Shown piece by piece: positions 17,666-28,390 of a stretch of 64,000 nucleotides of DNA. The position numbers and the translations under genes are program-made. Positions within the stretch are counted from its first letter, which is position 1; each line of letters opens with the position of its first letter. Origin of the DNA: Orbus hercynius (GTDB taxonomy: Bacteria > Pseudomonadota > Gammaproteobacteria > Enterobacterales > Orbaceae); assembly GCF_003634275.1 (NCBI RefSeq), contig NZ_RBWY01000003.1, forward strand, positions 62,001 through 126,000, given 5' to 3'. The notes below the pieces were generated by a model. It was not told the origin of the DNA, ran no database searches, and saw only the letters and a list, made by a program, of their open reading frames with translations.

Positions 17666-18889
17666 ATGAATTATTCAACGAGTCATGCAATATCAAATAA
17701 TAAATTATTATTGCTTGCAGGAACCGGCTGGCTGTTTGATGCGATGGACATTGGTTTATTGGACTTTATTCTTACTGCGTTAAAAGTAGACTGGAACTTA
17801 ACGGCATCACAACTAGGTTGGATCGCTAGTGTGAATTCAATTGGCATGGCGATTGGTGCGTTTGTTTTTGGTATTTATGCTGATAAAAAAGGGCGCAAAT
17901 CTGCCTTTTTATTGACATTATTAATGTTTAGTATTGCCAGTGGTTTAAGTGCATTTGCCTGGGGGTTTGTTAGCCTAATTATTTTACGTTTTTTTATTGG
18001 CTTAGGACTTGGCGGCGAGTTACCTGTTGCGTCAACGTTAGTGAGTGAAAGTGTGCCACCCTCAGTACGTGGCAGAATCGTCGTGTTATTAGAAAGTTTT
18101 TGGGCGGCGGGCTGGATTATTGCTGCGTTGATTGCTTATTTTTTAATTCCTTTGCCTGCTATTGGTTGGCGAGGAGCGATGATTTTGTGCGCACTACCGG
18201 CTTTTTATGCACTGTATTTACGAACAGGTTTACCTGATTCTCCGCTTTATAATGGGCTCAGTGTATCGGCAAAACAGCAATCCATTTGGTCAAAATTGAC
18301 CACTTTATGGGCCAAACCATATCATAAAAGCACATTAATGCTTTGGATTGTTTGGTTTTGTGTGGTGTTTTCGTATTATGGCATGTTTTTATGGCTGCCT
18401 AATGTGATGATGATGAAAGGCTTTTCTTTAGTCCAAAGCTTTGGTTATGTTTTGCTAATGACATTAGCACAATTATCAGGGTATTTTACAGTCGCTTGGC
18501 TAATCGAACGTATTGGTCGTAAATGGGTGCTCACTATTTATTTAACTGGGACACTGATAAGTGCCTATTTATTTGGTATGGCGCAAAGTGCAAATGGATT
18601 GTTATTGTGTGGTGCCTTATTGTCTTTTTTTAATTTAGGTGCTTGGGGAGCCTTGTATGCTTATACACCAGAGCAATATGCCACTAACATTCGCGCAACT
18701 GGTACGGGTATGGCAGCATCGATTGGGCGAATTGGTGGCATTTTTGGCCCTCTCATGGTCGGTAGCTTAGTGACAATTGATGTGGCAATTTCTACCATAT
18801 TTATGATCTTTGCGATGGCAATACTGTTTGCTATTATTGCGATAGTTTTACTTGGTAAAGAGACAAAGCAGCAGCAATTTACCGATTAA
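17666..18889 (+). CDS. niaP: NiaP-like MFS vitamin transporter
   Basis: A 407-residue major facilitator with 12 predicted helices. It strongly resembles the niacin permease NiaP of Bacillus: LAGTGWLFDAMDIG in helix 1, ADKKGRKSA, GLGLGGELPVASTLVSE, VRGRIVVLLESFWAAGW, IVWFCVVFSYYGMFLWLPNVM and LYAYTPEQYATNIRATGTG. NiaP transports nicotinic acid and related compounds. It follows pdxR by only 35 bases on the same strand, so a B6-vitamer substrate under PdxR control must also be considered. An NadR-type enzyme elsewhere in the window fits niacin or NMN salvage. Confidence 0.8.
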   Translation: MNYSTSHAISNNKLLLLAGTGWLFDAMDIGLLDFILTALKVDWNLTASQLGWIASVNSIGMAIGAFVFGIYADKKGRKSAFLLTLLMFSIASGLSAFAWGFVSLIILRFFIGLGLGGELPVASTLVSESVPPSVRGRIVVLLESFWAAGWIIAALIAYFLIPLPAIGWRGAMILCALPAFYALYLRTGLPDSPLYNGLSVSAKQQSIWSKLTTLWAKPYHKSTLMLWIVWFCVVFSYYGMFLWLPNVMMMKGFSLVQSFGYVLLMTLAQLSGYFTVAWLIERIGRKWVLTIYLTGTLISAYLFGMAQSANGLLLCGALLSFFNLGAWGALYAYTPEQYATNIRATGTGMAASIGRIGGIFGPLMVGSLVTIDVAISTIFMIFAMAILFAIIAIVLLGKETKQQQFTD

Positions 18890-18948
18890 GGCAACGTCTT
18901 TAATTAAGCGTTGATAGTGCATTTAAGCAAGCTATCAATTGTGGGGGA

Positions 18949-18982
18949 AAAGGGCGACGAGACTTGGTCGCTCGCCGCCTTT
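18949..18982 (-). terminator. Imperfect terminator between the transporter and aminotransferase genes
   Basis: A GC-rich hairpin with arms AAAGGGCGACGA and TCG-C-TCGC-CG-CCTTT lies between two convergent genes. On the minus strand it is followed by TTTT, so it should serve the aminotransferase gene best. Two small bulges lower confidence. Confidence 0.5.
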
Positions 18983-18995
18983 GACTGAGTTAAGC

Positions 18996-20174
18996 TTACT
19001 TGATTAAATCAGCTAAAATTTGAATACCTTTCTCAATACGTTCTTCTGGCACGGTGACAAACGCTAAGCGTAAGCAGTTTCTTTTTGGATTGGTAGCAAA
19101 AAAAGTCTCACCAGGCACAAAGGCAACATTATGTTTTATTGCTTCAGCGAGTAAAACGGTGGTGTCAATATGTTCAGGCAGTTCAACCCAAATAAACATG
19201 CCACCTTCAGGTTTTGTCCAACGTACGGTTTTTGGCATGTATTTTTCAAGTTGTGTGAGCATAAATTCACAGCGTGTTTTGTATAACTCACGAATGGTTG
19301 GGATATGGCTCGCTAAATAACCCTCTTTAACTACTTGGTAAGCGATATGCTGAGTATAACTTGGTGTGTGAAGATCAGCGGCTTGTTTGAGTTGTACCAG
19401 TTTACGAATAAAACTCTCAGGCCCAACAACGTAGCCTAAGCGCATACCGGGCGCTAAGATTTTAGAAAATGAGCCCAAATACACAGTGTTTTCTGGTGCA
19501 AAGCTGATTAAACTTGGTAAACGATGACCTTGATAATCAAGTTCGCCATATGGATCATCTTCAATCATTAATAAATTGTTCTTAATCGCTTTTTGCGCTA
19601 ATTTTTTACGGCGTTCAGCGGATAATCGTCGACCCGTCGGGTTTTGGAAATTAGGAATGGTATATAAAAAATTGGCTGCTTTGGCATCATCATCGCTTAA
19701 TTTATCAGGATCTAGGCCCTGTTCATCGCTAGCGATTGAGACGTAGTGTGGCGCGTATTGGGTAAATGTTTGCAAGCCCCCAAGGTAGGTAGGCGTTTCA
19801 ACTAAGACTTTAGTGCCGTTATCAATTAACGCTTTACCAATTAAATCTAGTGCTTGCTGTGAACCGGTGACAATTAACACATTATCAGTTGTGTAATGTG
19901 TATTTTCACGTTGATTGATCTGATTTTTTACCCACTCACGTAAAGGCGTGTAACCTTCTGTTGGACCGTATTGCAATGCACTGAATGCTTCATCACTATC
20001 CATAATGATATCGACAGCATGTTTAATTTTTTCAATGGGGAATGTATTGGGTGATGGAAGACCACCAGCAAATGAGATAACATTGGGTAATTCAGTGACT
20101 TTTAGAATTTCTCGGATAGCTGAACTTTGCAGGGCCGCAGCGCGCTGTGAGAATTGCCATATATCGGATGACAT
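18996..20174 (-). CDS. PLP-dependent class I aminotransferase (2-aminoadipate/LysN type)
   Basis: A 392-residue fold-type I aminotransferase of the MocR/LysN-like group but without a DNA-binding domain. Features include VISFAGGLPSPNTFP, YGPTEGYTPLREW, GSQQALDLIGKAL, the PLP-contacting IPNFQNPTGRRLS and IEDDPYGEL, and the Schiff-base lysine in GSFSKILAPGMRLGY. Enzymes of this type transaminate 2-aminoadipate, aromatic or branched-chain amino acids; the substrate cannot be fixed from sequence. It may complement TyrB and IlvBN in amino acid metabolism. Confidence 0.85.
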   Translation of the reverse strand: MSSDIWQFSQRAAALQSSAIREILKVTELPNVISFAGGLPSPNTFPIEKIKHAVDIIMDSDEAFSALQYGPTEGYTPLREWVKNQINQRENTHYTTDNVLIVTGSQQALDLIGKALIDNGTKVLVETPTYLGGLQTFTQYAPHYVSIASDEQGLDPDKLSDDDAKAANFLYTIPNFQNPTGRRLSAERRKKLAQKAIKNNLLMIEDDPYGELDYQGHRLPSLISFAPENTVYLGSFSKILAPGMRLGYVVGPESFIRKLVQLKQAADLHTPSYTQHIAYQVVKEGYLASHIPTIRELYKTRCEFMLTQLEKYMPKTVRWTKPEGGMFIWVELPEHIDTTVLLAEAIKHNVAFVPGETFFATNPKRNCLRLAFVTVPEERIEKGIQILADLIK

Positions 20175-20427
20175 AATTAATACCTTATCATTTTTATGAA
20201 AGATACAAATATAATACTTGCGAATTTATTTGTCATTATGAAAAACAAAAATTAGAATAGATAATAGAATTTTTTTTATAGCAATATTCAGTTGTAACCG
20301 CATATACAATAATAAAAAATAGCGATTAGGCCATGGTGTTCATCAAGGCTATGACTTCGGGAAGTGCTACGGCAAGTAGCGCAAAAAATGAAATTAAGCG
20401 TCATCAGTTAAAGAAAAAGAGAAAAGT

Positions 20428-21543
20428 ATGTCAATTGCGACAATCGAAGTGAGTATCAGTGCCTTATTACATAATGTCGCTGCCTTTAAAACGTTGAGTC
20501 CAAACAGCCAAATCATGGCGATAGTGAAAGCGAATGCTTACTCTCATGGAAAAAATATGATCGCAACTTGTCTTGATGATGTAGTTGATTATTTTGGCGT
20601 TGCACGTTTAGAAGAAGGTATCGAGCTGAGAAAAATTGGAATCAAATCACCGATTGTGCTACTAGAAGGCTTTTTCTTACATGATGAGGTTACGCAGTTA
20701 CTTAAATATAATTTGCAAACTGTGATTCATTGCCAAGAGCAAATCGATAAGCTTAAATACCTTGATTTGCCAGCGGGTTCACTGGATGTCTGGTTTAAAC
20801 TTGACTCAGGGATGCATCGGCTTGGTTTTCGGCCCGAGCAAGCCGGTCAGGCTTTTCAATCGTTATGTGACTGCCAGGTTATTAAGCAGTCAATTAATGT
20901 GATGAGCCATTTTTGCTGCGCTGATGATGTGCGTTCATCGATCACAACTGAGCAGATGACAATCTTTGATCAGTTTATCGCGACAGCCTGCGATCCATCA
21001 CGTATTGGTAAACAATCTATTGCAGCATCAGGAGGTATATTAGCTTGGCCTGTCTCCCATCGTGATGTTATTCGGCCCGGTATTGCGCTTTATGGGGTAT
21101 CACCATTTAGTTATGATGAGCCGAATAGGGCAACTGGAGCTGGCTTAGGATTAAAACCAGTGATGGTATTCAAATCGGAAATTATTACCGTACGAGAACA
21201 TAAAGAAGGCGAATCGTTAGGGTATGGCTTAATTTGGCAAGCACAATACAGTACTCGTTTAGCGGTCGTTGCAATGGGATATGGTGATGGCTATCCGCGT
21301 GATATTTTAGCCAATACACCGGTATGGATTAATCAGCGTATGGTGCCAATTGTTGGGCGAGTCGCGATGGATATGATTTTAGTCGATTTGGGTCCAAATG
21401 CCACCGATAAAGCGGGTGATGAAGTGATTTTATGGGGTAATGATGCATTACCCGTGGAAAAAATTGCGGCTCACTCGGGGATGAGTGCTTATGAATTACT
21501 GACTCGATTAACGGAAAGAGCGAAATTACGCTACGTAGATTAA
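20428..21543 (+). CDS. alr: Alanine racemase
   Basis: It interconverts L- and D-alanine for peptidoglycan synthesis. The 371-residue protein has the PLP lysine K34 in AIVKANAYSHG, the substrate-contacting segment DSGMHRLGF, the PLP arginine region ASGGILAW, and the catalytic tyrosine loop GESLGYGLIW followed by GYGDGYPRD. GAAAAG lies eight bases before the ATG. Its stop codon shares a base with the mltG start, giving a coupled alr-mltG cell-wall pair, an arrangement unlike E. coli. Confidence 0.96.
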   Translation: MSIATIEVSISALLHNVAAFKTLSPNSQIMAIVKANAYSHGKNMIATCLDDVVDYFGVARLEEGIELRKIGIKSPIVLLEGFFLHDEVTQLLKYNLQTVIHCQEQIDKLKYLDLPAGSLDVWFKLDSGMHRLGFRPEQAGQAFQSLCDCQVIKQSINVMSHFCCADDVRSSITTEQMTIFDQFIATACDPSRIGKQSIAASGGILAWPVSHRDVIRPGIALYGVSPFSYDEPNRATGAGLGLKPVMVFKSEIITVREHKEGESLGYGLIWQAQYSTRLAVVAMGYGDGYPRDILANTPVWINQRMVPIVGRVAMDMILVDLGPNATDKAGDEVILWGNDALPVEKIAAHSGMSAYELLTRLTERAKLRYVD

Positions 21544-22577
21544 TGATTATGATGAAAAAAAAATACCTTATCACTTTTATTGTTATCTGCATTTTGGCAA
21601 TAGGAACGGCTGCGATATCGGCGTATTGGTATTTGCAAAATTTTGCTCAGCGCACGATTGAATTGAATGAGCCCGAACAACTGTTTGTCTTAAAGCGTGG
21701 TACGTCGATTGCCAATTTGGTCAAACAAGTTGAGCAAGAGTCGTTAATGACCGATGCATATTTGATTCCTTATTTAATGAAAATTCACCCGGAACTGCAA
21801 GGCATTAAATCGGGAACTTATCAATTATCAGCCACCATGACCGTTGAACAATTTTTGCAATTGCTCGTCAGTGGTAAGGAAGTGCAGTTTGCCATAAAAT
21901 TTGTTGAGGGTAAGCAAGCGAAAGAGTGGCTGGCAACATTAAAAAATATGCCGGATATTGAATTAACACTAACGGATAAGTCATTAGGTGAGGTGGCAAA
22001 GCAATTAAGTATTGAGGGCGCTATTGAAGGCTGGCTATATCCTGACACCTATCATTATACGCCAGGTACAACTGATGTTGCTATTTTAAATCGCGCCTAT
22101 CAAAAGATGAAAATAGCTTTGCAAACTATCTGGGATGAGCGCGACGAAGGGCTACCTTATCAAACACCTTATCAACTGTTGATTATGGCCTCGATCATTG
22201 AAAAAGAGACTGGCGTGGACGATGAACGATCTAAGGTATCGTCAGTTTTTGTTAATCGCTTAAAATATAAAATGAAGTTACAGACCGATCCGACTGTGAT
22301 TTATGGGATGGGTGAGCAGTACAAAGGCCGACTTACCCGTAAGGATTTGCAAGATAAAGAGAATCCTTATAATACTTATGTCATCTATGGGCTTCCCCCC
22401 ACCCCCATTGCTATGCCAAGTTTAGCCTCTTTGCAGGCAGCTGCGCATCCGGCAACCACAAACTACTTATATTTTGTGGCCGATGGTCAGGGAGGGCATA
22501 CGTTTACGACTAATTATGCTGATCATGATAAAGCCGTTAAGGCATATTGGCGATTGATGAGTAGCCAAAATAATTAA
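21543..22577 (+). CDS. mltG: Endolytic murein transglycosylase MltG
   Basis: An inner-membrane lytic transglycosylase that cuts nascent glycan strands and is thought to set their length. After a short basic N-terminus there is one membrane helix (LITFIVICILAIGTAAISAYWYL), a LysM-like region (LFVLKRGTSIANLVKQV) and the YceG catalytic domain with the conserved glutamate in MASIIEKETG, then VFVNRL, QTDPTVIYG and NPYNTY...GLPPTPI. The length (344) matches E. coli. In-frame ATGs two and three codons later are equally possible starts. Coupled to alr. Confidence 0.95.
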   Translation: MIMMKKKYLITFIVICILAIGTAAISAYWYLQNFAQRTIELNEPEQLFVLKRGTSIANLVKQVEQESLMTDAYLIPYLMKIHPELQGIKSGTYQLSATMTVEQFLQLLVSGKEVQFAIKFVEGKQAKEWLATLKNMPDIELTLTDKSLGEVAKQLSIEGAIEGWLYPDTYHYTPGTTDVAILNRAYQKMKIALQTIWDERDEGLPYQTPYQLLIMASIIEKETGVDDERSKVSSVFVNRLKYKMKLQTDPTVIYGMGEQYKGRLTRKDLQDKENPYNTYVIYGLPPTPIAMPSLASLQAAAHPATTNYLYFVADGQGGHTFTTNYADHDKAVKAYWRLMSSQNN

Positions 22578-22594
22578 TCAGCGGAAGGTGATTT

Positions 22595-23029
22595 ATGGTC
22601 ATTCGTCAGGCGTTAAAATCAGATCATCCAGATTTACTAGCATTATGGTCTCGCTCCGTAACAGTTACTCATGATTTTCTGACCGCTCAAGATATTGCTC
22701 ATTTATATCAAGGTTTGCAAGATCAGTGGCTTGATGCCGTGCAATTATGGGTATTAGAGACATCCGAGCGGATTGTTGGTTTTATCGGTTTTGATGATAA
22801 TAAAGTTGAAATGCTGTTTATTGATGACGGTTATCAAGGAAAAGGTTACGGTACACAGTTAATTGATTTTGCCAAGCAGCGAAGCGGATTGCTACGATTA
22901 GATGTCAATGAACAAAATCCGCAGGCTTTAGCGTTTTATCAACAACAGGGATTTACCATTGAAGGATATAGCGAGACTGATTTTCAAGGCAATCCTTTTC
23001 CGCTGTTACATTTGTTGTATCGACAATAG
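22595..23029 (+). CDS. yjaB: GNAT N-acetyltransferase, YjaB type
   Basis: A 144-residue single-domain GNAT enzyme. Motif A is GYQGKGYGTQLI, the acetyl-CoA binding loop, and motif B is DVNEQNPQALAFYQQQGF. The pattern WSRSVTVTHDFLTAQD at the start, VNEQNPQA and the end PFPLLHLLY match E. coli YjaB, whose substrate is unknown. It follows mltG by 17 bases and a GGAAGG ribosome site is present, so it may belong to the alr-mltG transcript. Confidence 0.82.
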   Translation: MVIRQALKSDHPDLLALWSRSVTVTHDFLTAQDIAHLYQGLQDQWLDAVQLWVLETSERIVGFIGFDDNKVEMLFIDDGYQGKGYGTQLIDFAKQRSGLLRLDVNEQNPQALAFYQQQGFTIEGYSETDFQGNPFPLLHLLYRQ

Positions 23030-23186
23030 GTGTGTTATCAATTTAGTATCATGTTAATACATTGAGCGTAAACATCCCTGATTAACGTTTGATATAGTGA
23101 TTTTAAAGTTAGCTAGTGATATGCTAAAATTATGCTAGAAAATATTCATTATCAGTCTTATTTATCAATAATCAATCAGGTGTATT

Positions 23187-26123
23187 TTGAAAAAATCAGT
23201 GTCAGATCCAAAAGTCCATAAGCAACCGACAAAGGTTAAATTAACCAGTGCACAACTCCTTGTTGAAACCGCACTATTTTTAGTGATGATAATGTGTGCT
23301 TATTTAATGCTCTCCCTTATCTCTTTTGATCCGGCCGATCCTAGTTGGTCACAAACCGCATGGCATGACCCGATCCACAATTGGGGCGGTGCGGTGGGGG
23401 CATATTTATCTGATATTTTTTTGCAGTTTTTTGGTTTTGTTTCTTACTTTTTACCCATTTTAATTATTATTTTTTGTGCTCAGGCCATGGTCTATTTGTA
23501 TCGTCACCGTGATAAGCCGATTAACTATTTTAGTCTGTCGCTGCGAGTAATCGGTTTTCTCGCATTTACGTTTAGTGCAACGGGTTTTTTCGCTTTAAAT
23601 ATTCAAGATCTTGAGCAGTTCCAAGCGGGAGGGATTTTAGGTGCTATTGTGGTTGGCGAGACATTGCCGTTTTTAGGGCATATTGGTACCTCGGTGGTAA
23701 CGTTTTTGATAGCGATCGCTAGTGTCACATTATTGACAGGTTTATCCTGGTTTTTTATTGCCGAACTGGTGGGGCTGTGTGTGGTGAGCGTGGCAACGCC
23801 AATATTGGCGTTTATTGCGAGTCGATTGAAACGCACAGAACAATCAGAGATAGAGCTTGAGCATGATGAACCACAGTTAAATATTGAGTTATCCAATACA
23901 GATACTAATCAGCTTGCGCCAGTTTTAGTTGCAGATAGTCATCCATCACTAGATGTTGAGCCGTCTAGTCATTTTACCTCGGCGCAAACAGAACAAATTG
24001 ACATTGATAATGCTATTGCCGTGGCACAACACGATGAACTAGCGCAAGATGAACCTTGTCAACTTGCGCCGCAGACGTATCAGGAAACGTATTTAGAGCC
24101 TGAGAGCATCCCTGAGATCATGATTGATGAAAATAGCTTACCGCCAAAAATAATACATCAACAAGAAGATGATGTATCACGTGAATTTACGATTAATGCG
24201 GATTATTATTCACCGATTGCGCAGCAAACAGTACCGCAAGCAGAACCCGTTCATATTACTGATACGCCAAATGAACAAGATGAACCAATAGCGCTAGTTG
24301 AGATTGATGAAGATGATCTTATTGCCCCTATTGGCAGTTATGCCATACCCGCTGTTGAGCCTGAGGTAGTGGTAGAGCCCGCTATATTTACACCACCCCC
24401 TCATTTTGAGATAGAACCTGTATCAGTACCAGAAAGCATCGCTACACTAGACGATGAACTGGCACCACAGATAACCATGGATGCTGAGGCTCAACAACCA
24501 GAGCAAGTGCAACAGTTCGCAGCGCAATCCGAGCAGGAATTAGAGCCGGTCGCGAGGTTAACTAAAGATAATGTTCATGATAGTTTGATTCATCCATTAT
24601 TACAAAAAGAGAGTTTTCCACTCAAAAAACCAACGACGCCATTGCCTTCACTTGATCTCTTAACTGCGCCACCCGTTAAGCAAGTTGAGATTGATCATAA
24701 TGCGTTGAAGGCAACCGCAGCCTTGATTGAAAAAAGTTTGTCTGATTTTAGGGTCAAAGCCAGAGTGGTGGATTATTTGCCAGGCCCTGTTATAACTCGC
24801 TTTGAAATTGAGTTAGCACCGGGCGTTAAAGCATCACGAATCTCAACATTAGATCGTGATTTAGCTCGCTCTTTATCTATGCCGTCAGTGCGGGTGGTGG
24901 AAGTGATTCCCGGTAAACCTTATGTGGGAATTGAGTTACCTAATAAACACCGTCAAACAGTCTATTTTAGAGAGGTGCTTGATAGCCCCCAATTTACTGC
25001 GGCGATGTCGCCTTTAACTATCGTACTTGGTAAAGATATTGCCGGCCAATCAGTGGTGGCAGATTTGGCTAAGATGCCACATTTATTGGTTGCAGGTACG
25101 ACCGGATCGGGGAAATCGGTTGGTGTGAATGCAATGATTTTAAGCATTTTATATAAGTCTCAGCCAGAAGATGTCCGCTTTATTATGATTGACCCGAAAA
25201 TGCTTGAATTATCTGTCTATGAAGGCATTCCTCATTTGCTGACCGATGTTGTGACCGATATGAAAGATGCGTGTAATGCGCTGAACTGGTGCGTCAATGA
25301 GATGGAAAAACGTTATCGTTTGATGTCGAGTCTTGGTGTACGAAATCTTGCCGGTTATAACGATAAAATTAAGCTTGCTCAGGAGATGGGACGGCCGATT
25401 CCTGATCCATTGTGGCGACCAGGCGATAGCATGGACATTGATATTCCGATGCTGGAAAAACTGCCTTATATTGTGGTGCTAGTTGATGAGTTTGCCGATT
25501 TAATTATGGCGGTGGGTAAAAAGGTCGAAGAATTAATCGCACGCTTGGCACAAAAAGCGCGAGCTGCTGGTATTCATTTAGTATTAGCAACGCAAAGGCC
25601 ATCGGTGGATGTCATTACCGGACTCATTAAAGCCAATATCCCAACGCGAATTGCCTTTACTGTCTCAAGTAAAATTGACTCGCGCACTATTTTAGACCAG
25701 ATGGGCGCTGAATCGCTATTAGGGATGGGGGATATGCTATATTTGGCACCAAATAGTTCGATACCGATTCGTGTACACGGTGCCTTTGTTCGTGATGAGG
25801 AAGTGCATGCAGTTGTGCAAGATTGGAAAGCAAGAGGTATCCCAACACAATATATTGAAAATATAACAGTAAGTGGTGATGATGCAGATGCCGACGGCTT
25901 TGATAATCGTGAAGAAGATCTTGATCCTTTATTTGATCAAGTAGTTGCTTTTGTTGTGGATAAACGACGCGCATCAATCTCGAGCGTGCAAAGACAATTC
26001 CGTATAGGTTATAACCGCGCAGCACGAATTGTTGAGCAAATGGAAATGCAAGGTATTGTGAGTGCACCCAGTCACAACGGTAATCGAGAGGTATTAGCGC
26101 CACCATCGGGTCAGGATTATTGA
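23187..26123 (+). CDS. ftsK: DNA translocase FtsK
   Basis: A septal DNA pump that clears chromosome dimers and activates XerCD at dif. The 978-residue protein has an N-terminal membrane domain with four to five helices (residues about 25-215), a long acidic Pro/Gln/Glu-rich linker (about 220-500), and the motor. Walker A GTTGSGKS lies near residue 637 and Walker [11 protein letters not shown] near 765. The C-terminal winged-helix gamma domain ([27 protein letters not shown]) reads KOPS. The linker is much shorter than in E. coli FtsK (1329 residues). The start is TTG with AGG upstream, uncommon but the only reasonable choice. Followed by lolA and rarA as in E. coli. Confidence 0.96.
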   Translation: MKKSVSDPKVHKQPTKVKLTSAQLLVETALFLVMIMCAYLMLSLISFDPADPSWSQTAWHDPIHNWGGAVGAYLSDIFLQFFGFVSYFLPILIIIFCAQAMVYLYRHRDKPINYFSLSLRVIGFLAFTFSATGFFALNIQDLEQFQAGGILGAIVVGETLPFLGHIGTSVVTFLIAIASVTLLTGLSWFFIAELVGLCVVSVATPILAFIASRLKRTEQSEIELEHDEPQLNIELSNTDTNQLAPVLVADSHPSLDVEPSSHFTSAQTEQIDIDNAIAVAQHDELAQDEPCQLAPQTYQETYLEPESIPEIMIDENSLPPKIIHQQEDDVSREFTINADYYSPIAQQTVPQAEPVHITDTPNEQDEPIALVEIDEDDLIAPIGSYAIPAVEPEVVVEPAIFTPPPHFEIEPVSVPESIATLDDELAPQITMDAEAQQPEQVQQFAAQSEQELEPVARLTKDNVHDSLIHPLLQKESFPLKKPTTPLPSLDLLTAPPVKQVEIDHNALKATAALIEKSLSDFRVKARVVDYLPGPVITRFEIELAPGVKASRISTLDRDLARSLSMPSVRVVEVIPGKPYVGIELPNKHRQTVYFREVLDSPQFTAAMSPLTIVLGKDIAGQSVVADLAKMPHLLVAGTTGSGKSVGVNAMILSILYKSQPEDVRFIMIDPKMLELSVYEGIPHLLTDVVTDMKDACNALNWCVNEMEKRYRLMSSLGVRNLAGYNDKIKLAQEMGRPIPDPLWRPGDSMDIDIPMLEKLPYIVVLVDEFADLIMAVGKKVEELIARLAQKARAAGIHLVLATQRPSVDVITGLIKANIPTRIAFTVSSKIDSRTILDQMGAESLLGMGDMLYLAPNSSIPIRVHGAFVRDEEVHAVVQDWKARGIPTQYIENITVSGDDADADGFDNREEDLDPLFDQVVAFVVDKRRASISSVQRQFRIGYNRAARIVEQMEMQGIVSAPSHNGNREVLAPPSGQDY

Positions 26124-26252
26124 TAAAAAAAAGATTTAAATTGCTTCTTTTTCTGTTTATTTATACAGTTGTTAAGCACATAATATACCGCTTAACGATT
26201 TATTTTGTTTTATGATAACGCATTAGTGCTAAACGACGGGTAGGTAAGATTA

Positions 26253-26846
26253 GTGAAAAAGTTCATATTAGTGTTAGGGCTATTGGTATCTTGTTCTGTT
26301 TTTGCTGATGCAAAAGATGTGCTAAAGCAGCGTTTAGATAAAGTACAAGGCTTTTACGCGCAGTTTTCTCAACAAGTTAAAACGGCAGACAAACAGGTGA
26401 TTCAAGAAGGTAAAGGCCAACTGTGGGTTAATCGACCTAATTATTTTAATTGGACAATCACTGAGCCTGATGAGACGATGATTATATCTGATAATAAAGA
26501 TATTTGGATCTATACGCCAGCTGTTGAACAAGTGACGGTGATGTCGCTAAATCAAGCGGTTGATAATCAACTGCTGTTATTAATTACCGATAGCCATAAT
26601 AAGGTGTGGAATGATTATCGCGTTGACAAAAATGATAATACCTTTACGTTAAAACCGACAAATAATACTAATGGCTATTTTATTATTAGTGTCTTACCGA
26701 CAGGAATGATTGCTGATTTCACGATTGTCGAAACCGATGGGCAACGTAGCTATTATGAGCTTTCTCATCAGTCATTAGGGATTATTGATATGAAGCATTT
26801 TAAATTTACCATTCCGCAGGGCGTGACGGTTGATGATCAACGATAA
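26253..26846 (+). CDS. lolA: Outer-membrane lipoprotein carrier protein LolA
   Basis: A periplasmic chaperone that accepts lipoproteins from LolCDE and passes them to LolB. The 197-residue protein starts with GTG, has a signal peptide ending VFA-DA, and shows the family features [27 protein letters not shown] and [18 protein letters not shown]. The mature size is typical. It ends 14 bases before rarA. It would serve SlyB, the entericidin and the small lipoprotein in this window. Confidence 0.95.
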   Translation: MKKFILVLGLLVSCSVFADAKDVLKQRLDKVQGFYAQFSQQVKTADKQVIQEGKGQLWVNRPNYFNWTITEPDETMIISDNKDIWIYTPAVEQVTVMSLNQAVDNQLLLLITDSHNKVWNDYRVDKNDNTFTLKPTNNTNGYFIISVLPTGMIADFTIVETDGQRSYYELSHQSLGIIDMKHFKFTIPQGVTVDDQR

Positions 26847-26860
26847 ATGACGGGTTTAAG

Positions 26861-28195
26861 ATGACGACATTCTCTTTTGATTTTTCTAATGAGCAATTTA
26901 GACCGCTAGCGGCAAGAATGCGTCCTCGTACCTTGTCTGAATATATTGGGCAGTCGCACTTACTTGGCATGGGAAAACCACTGCCTAAAGCGATAGAGGC
27001 TGGTCATCTACATTCAATGATATTATGGGGACCGCCGGGAACGGGTAAAACCACACTGGCTGAAATTATTGCTCATCATGGTAATGCTAAAGTTGAACGT
27101 TTGTCTGCGGTAACATCGGGCATTAAAGATATTCGTGAAGCGGTTGAACGCGCAAAACACAATCAGCAAATGGGATTTAGAACAATTCTATTTGTTGATG
27201 AGGTACATCGGTTTAATAAAAGCCAGCAAGATGCTTTTTTGCCTTTTGTTGAGGATGGCACGGTAACATTTATTGGTGCAACTACTGAAAATCCGTCTTT
27301 TGAACTCAATTCTGCTTTGCTTTCGCGAGCCAGAGTTTATTTGCTCAAATCCTTGACCGAGAGTGATATTGAACAAATATTGCAACAAGCAATGAATGAT
27401 CCTGAGCGTGGCTATGGCAATTTGGATGTAATATTACCCGCTGAAACCCAATTACAGATTGCGCAATTTGTTGGTGGTGATGCACGGCGGGCACTGAACA
27501 CGCTAGAGTTATTAGTTGATATGGCCGGCGAGAGCAAATTATTATCAACTGAATTGTTAAAAGAAGTTGTTGGTGAACGCAGTGCGCGCTTTGATAATCA
27601 AGGCGATCGCTATTATGACTTGATTTCAGCTGTGCATAAATCTATTCGCGGTTCAGCCCCTGATGCTGCGCTTTATTGGTATGCCCGCATTATTAGCGCC
27701 GGAGGCGATGCACTATATGTGGCGCGCCGTTTGCTCGCTATTGCATCTGAAGATGTTGGTAATGCTGATCCTAGGGCCATGCAAGTGGCGTTAGCAGCGT
27801 GGGACTGTTTTACGCGCGTCGGTCCTGCTGAAGGCGAGCGTGCGATTGCACAAGCGATTGTTTATTTGGCTTGTGCACCAAAAAGTAATGCTGTTTATGT
27901 GGCATTTAATCAAGCGATGAAAGATGCACAAAGTTTACCGGATTATGACGTACCTGAACATTTGCGTAATGCACCGACTAGCTTAATGAAAAAGTTGGGT
28001 TATGGGCAAGAGTATCGTTATGCTCATGATGAACAAAATGCTTATGCTGCTGGTGAAAATTACTTCCCTCCAGAGCTAAGAGATACCCTTTATTATCAGC
28101 CAACAGAGCGGGGGGCTGAGCGACAATATAAAGAAAAACTTGCCTGGCTTGCTGGTTTAGATGCTAAAAGCACCACGAAGCGTTATAAAAACTAG
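26861..28195 (+). CDS. rarA: Replication-associated recombination protein RarA (MgsA)
   Basis: An AAA+ ATPase acting at stalled replication forks and related to clamp loaders. In its 444 residues are [12 protein letters not shown]-like [12 protein letters not shown], Walker [14 protein letters not shown], Walker [19 protein letters not shown], sensor 1 [11 protein letters not shown] and SRARVY, then [11 protein letters not shown]. The C-terminal tetramerisation region includes [18 protein letters not shown] and the family end [14 protein letters not shown]. serS, which follows in E. coli, is absent here. Confidence 0.96.
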   Translation: MTTFSFDFSNEQFRPLAARMRPRTLSEYIGQSHLLGMGKPLPKAIEAGHLHSMILWGPPGTGKTTLAEIIAHHGNAKVERLSAVTSGIKDIREAVERAKHNQQMGFRTILFVDEVHRFNKSQQDAFLPFVEDGTVTFIGATTENPSFELNSALLSRARVYLLKSLTESDIEQILQQAMNDPERGYGNLDVILPAETQLQIAQFVGGDARRALNTLELLVDMAGESKLLSTELLKEVVGERSARFDNQGDRYYDLISAVHKSIRGSAPDAALYWYARIISAGGDALYVARRLLAIASEDVGNADPRAMQVALAAWDCFTRVGPAEGERAIAQAIVYLACAPKSNAVYVAFNQAMKDAQSLPDYDVPEHLRNAPTSLMKKLGYGQEYRYAHDEQNAYAAGENYFPPELRDTLYYQPTERGAERQYKEKLAWLAGLDAKSTTKRYKN

Positions 28196-28285
28196 CTTAT
28201 CGTGTGAATATTTGTCATTGTGGCGTATTCACAAACCGTTTTACCTTTTATCTCTCAGCCGACCTCTTTTATTAGTAAATAATGA

Positions 28286-28316
28286 TTGACCTTATAGTGA
28301 CTTTAAGGTTTAAAGT
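28286..28316 (+). promoter_or_regulatory. MerR-family-type promoter of the metal ATPase gene
   Basis: TTGACC (-35, 28286-28291) and TAAAGT (-10, 28311-28316) are separated by 19 bases, the stretched spacing typical of MerR-activated promoters. The spacer contains the dyad ACCTTA-N9-TAAGGT (28289-28309). The internal CTATAGTG-like core (TTATAGTGACT) resembles the CadR and PbrR operators more than ZntR. It lies 75 bases before the ATPase start codon. The regulator gene is not in the window. Confidence 0.8.
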
Positions 28317-28390
28317 AGTCACTATTGATTAACATTATTTGCGTTAACTCGCCGATAACAATAAGGTTTATTAAACGAATAGGGAATATT

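Noticed and set aside
20333-20452. 39-codon basic ORF (MVFIKAMTSG...) upstream of and overlapping alr
   Set aside because: No clear ribosome site and no recognisable family, and it overlaps the alr start in another frame. It could be a leader peptide but I cannot support it.
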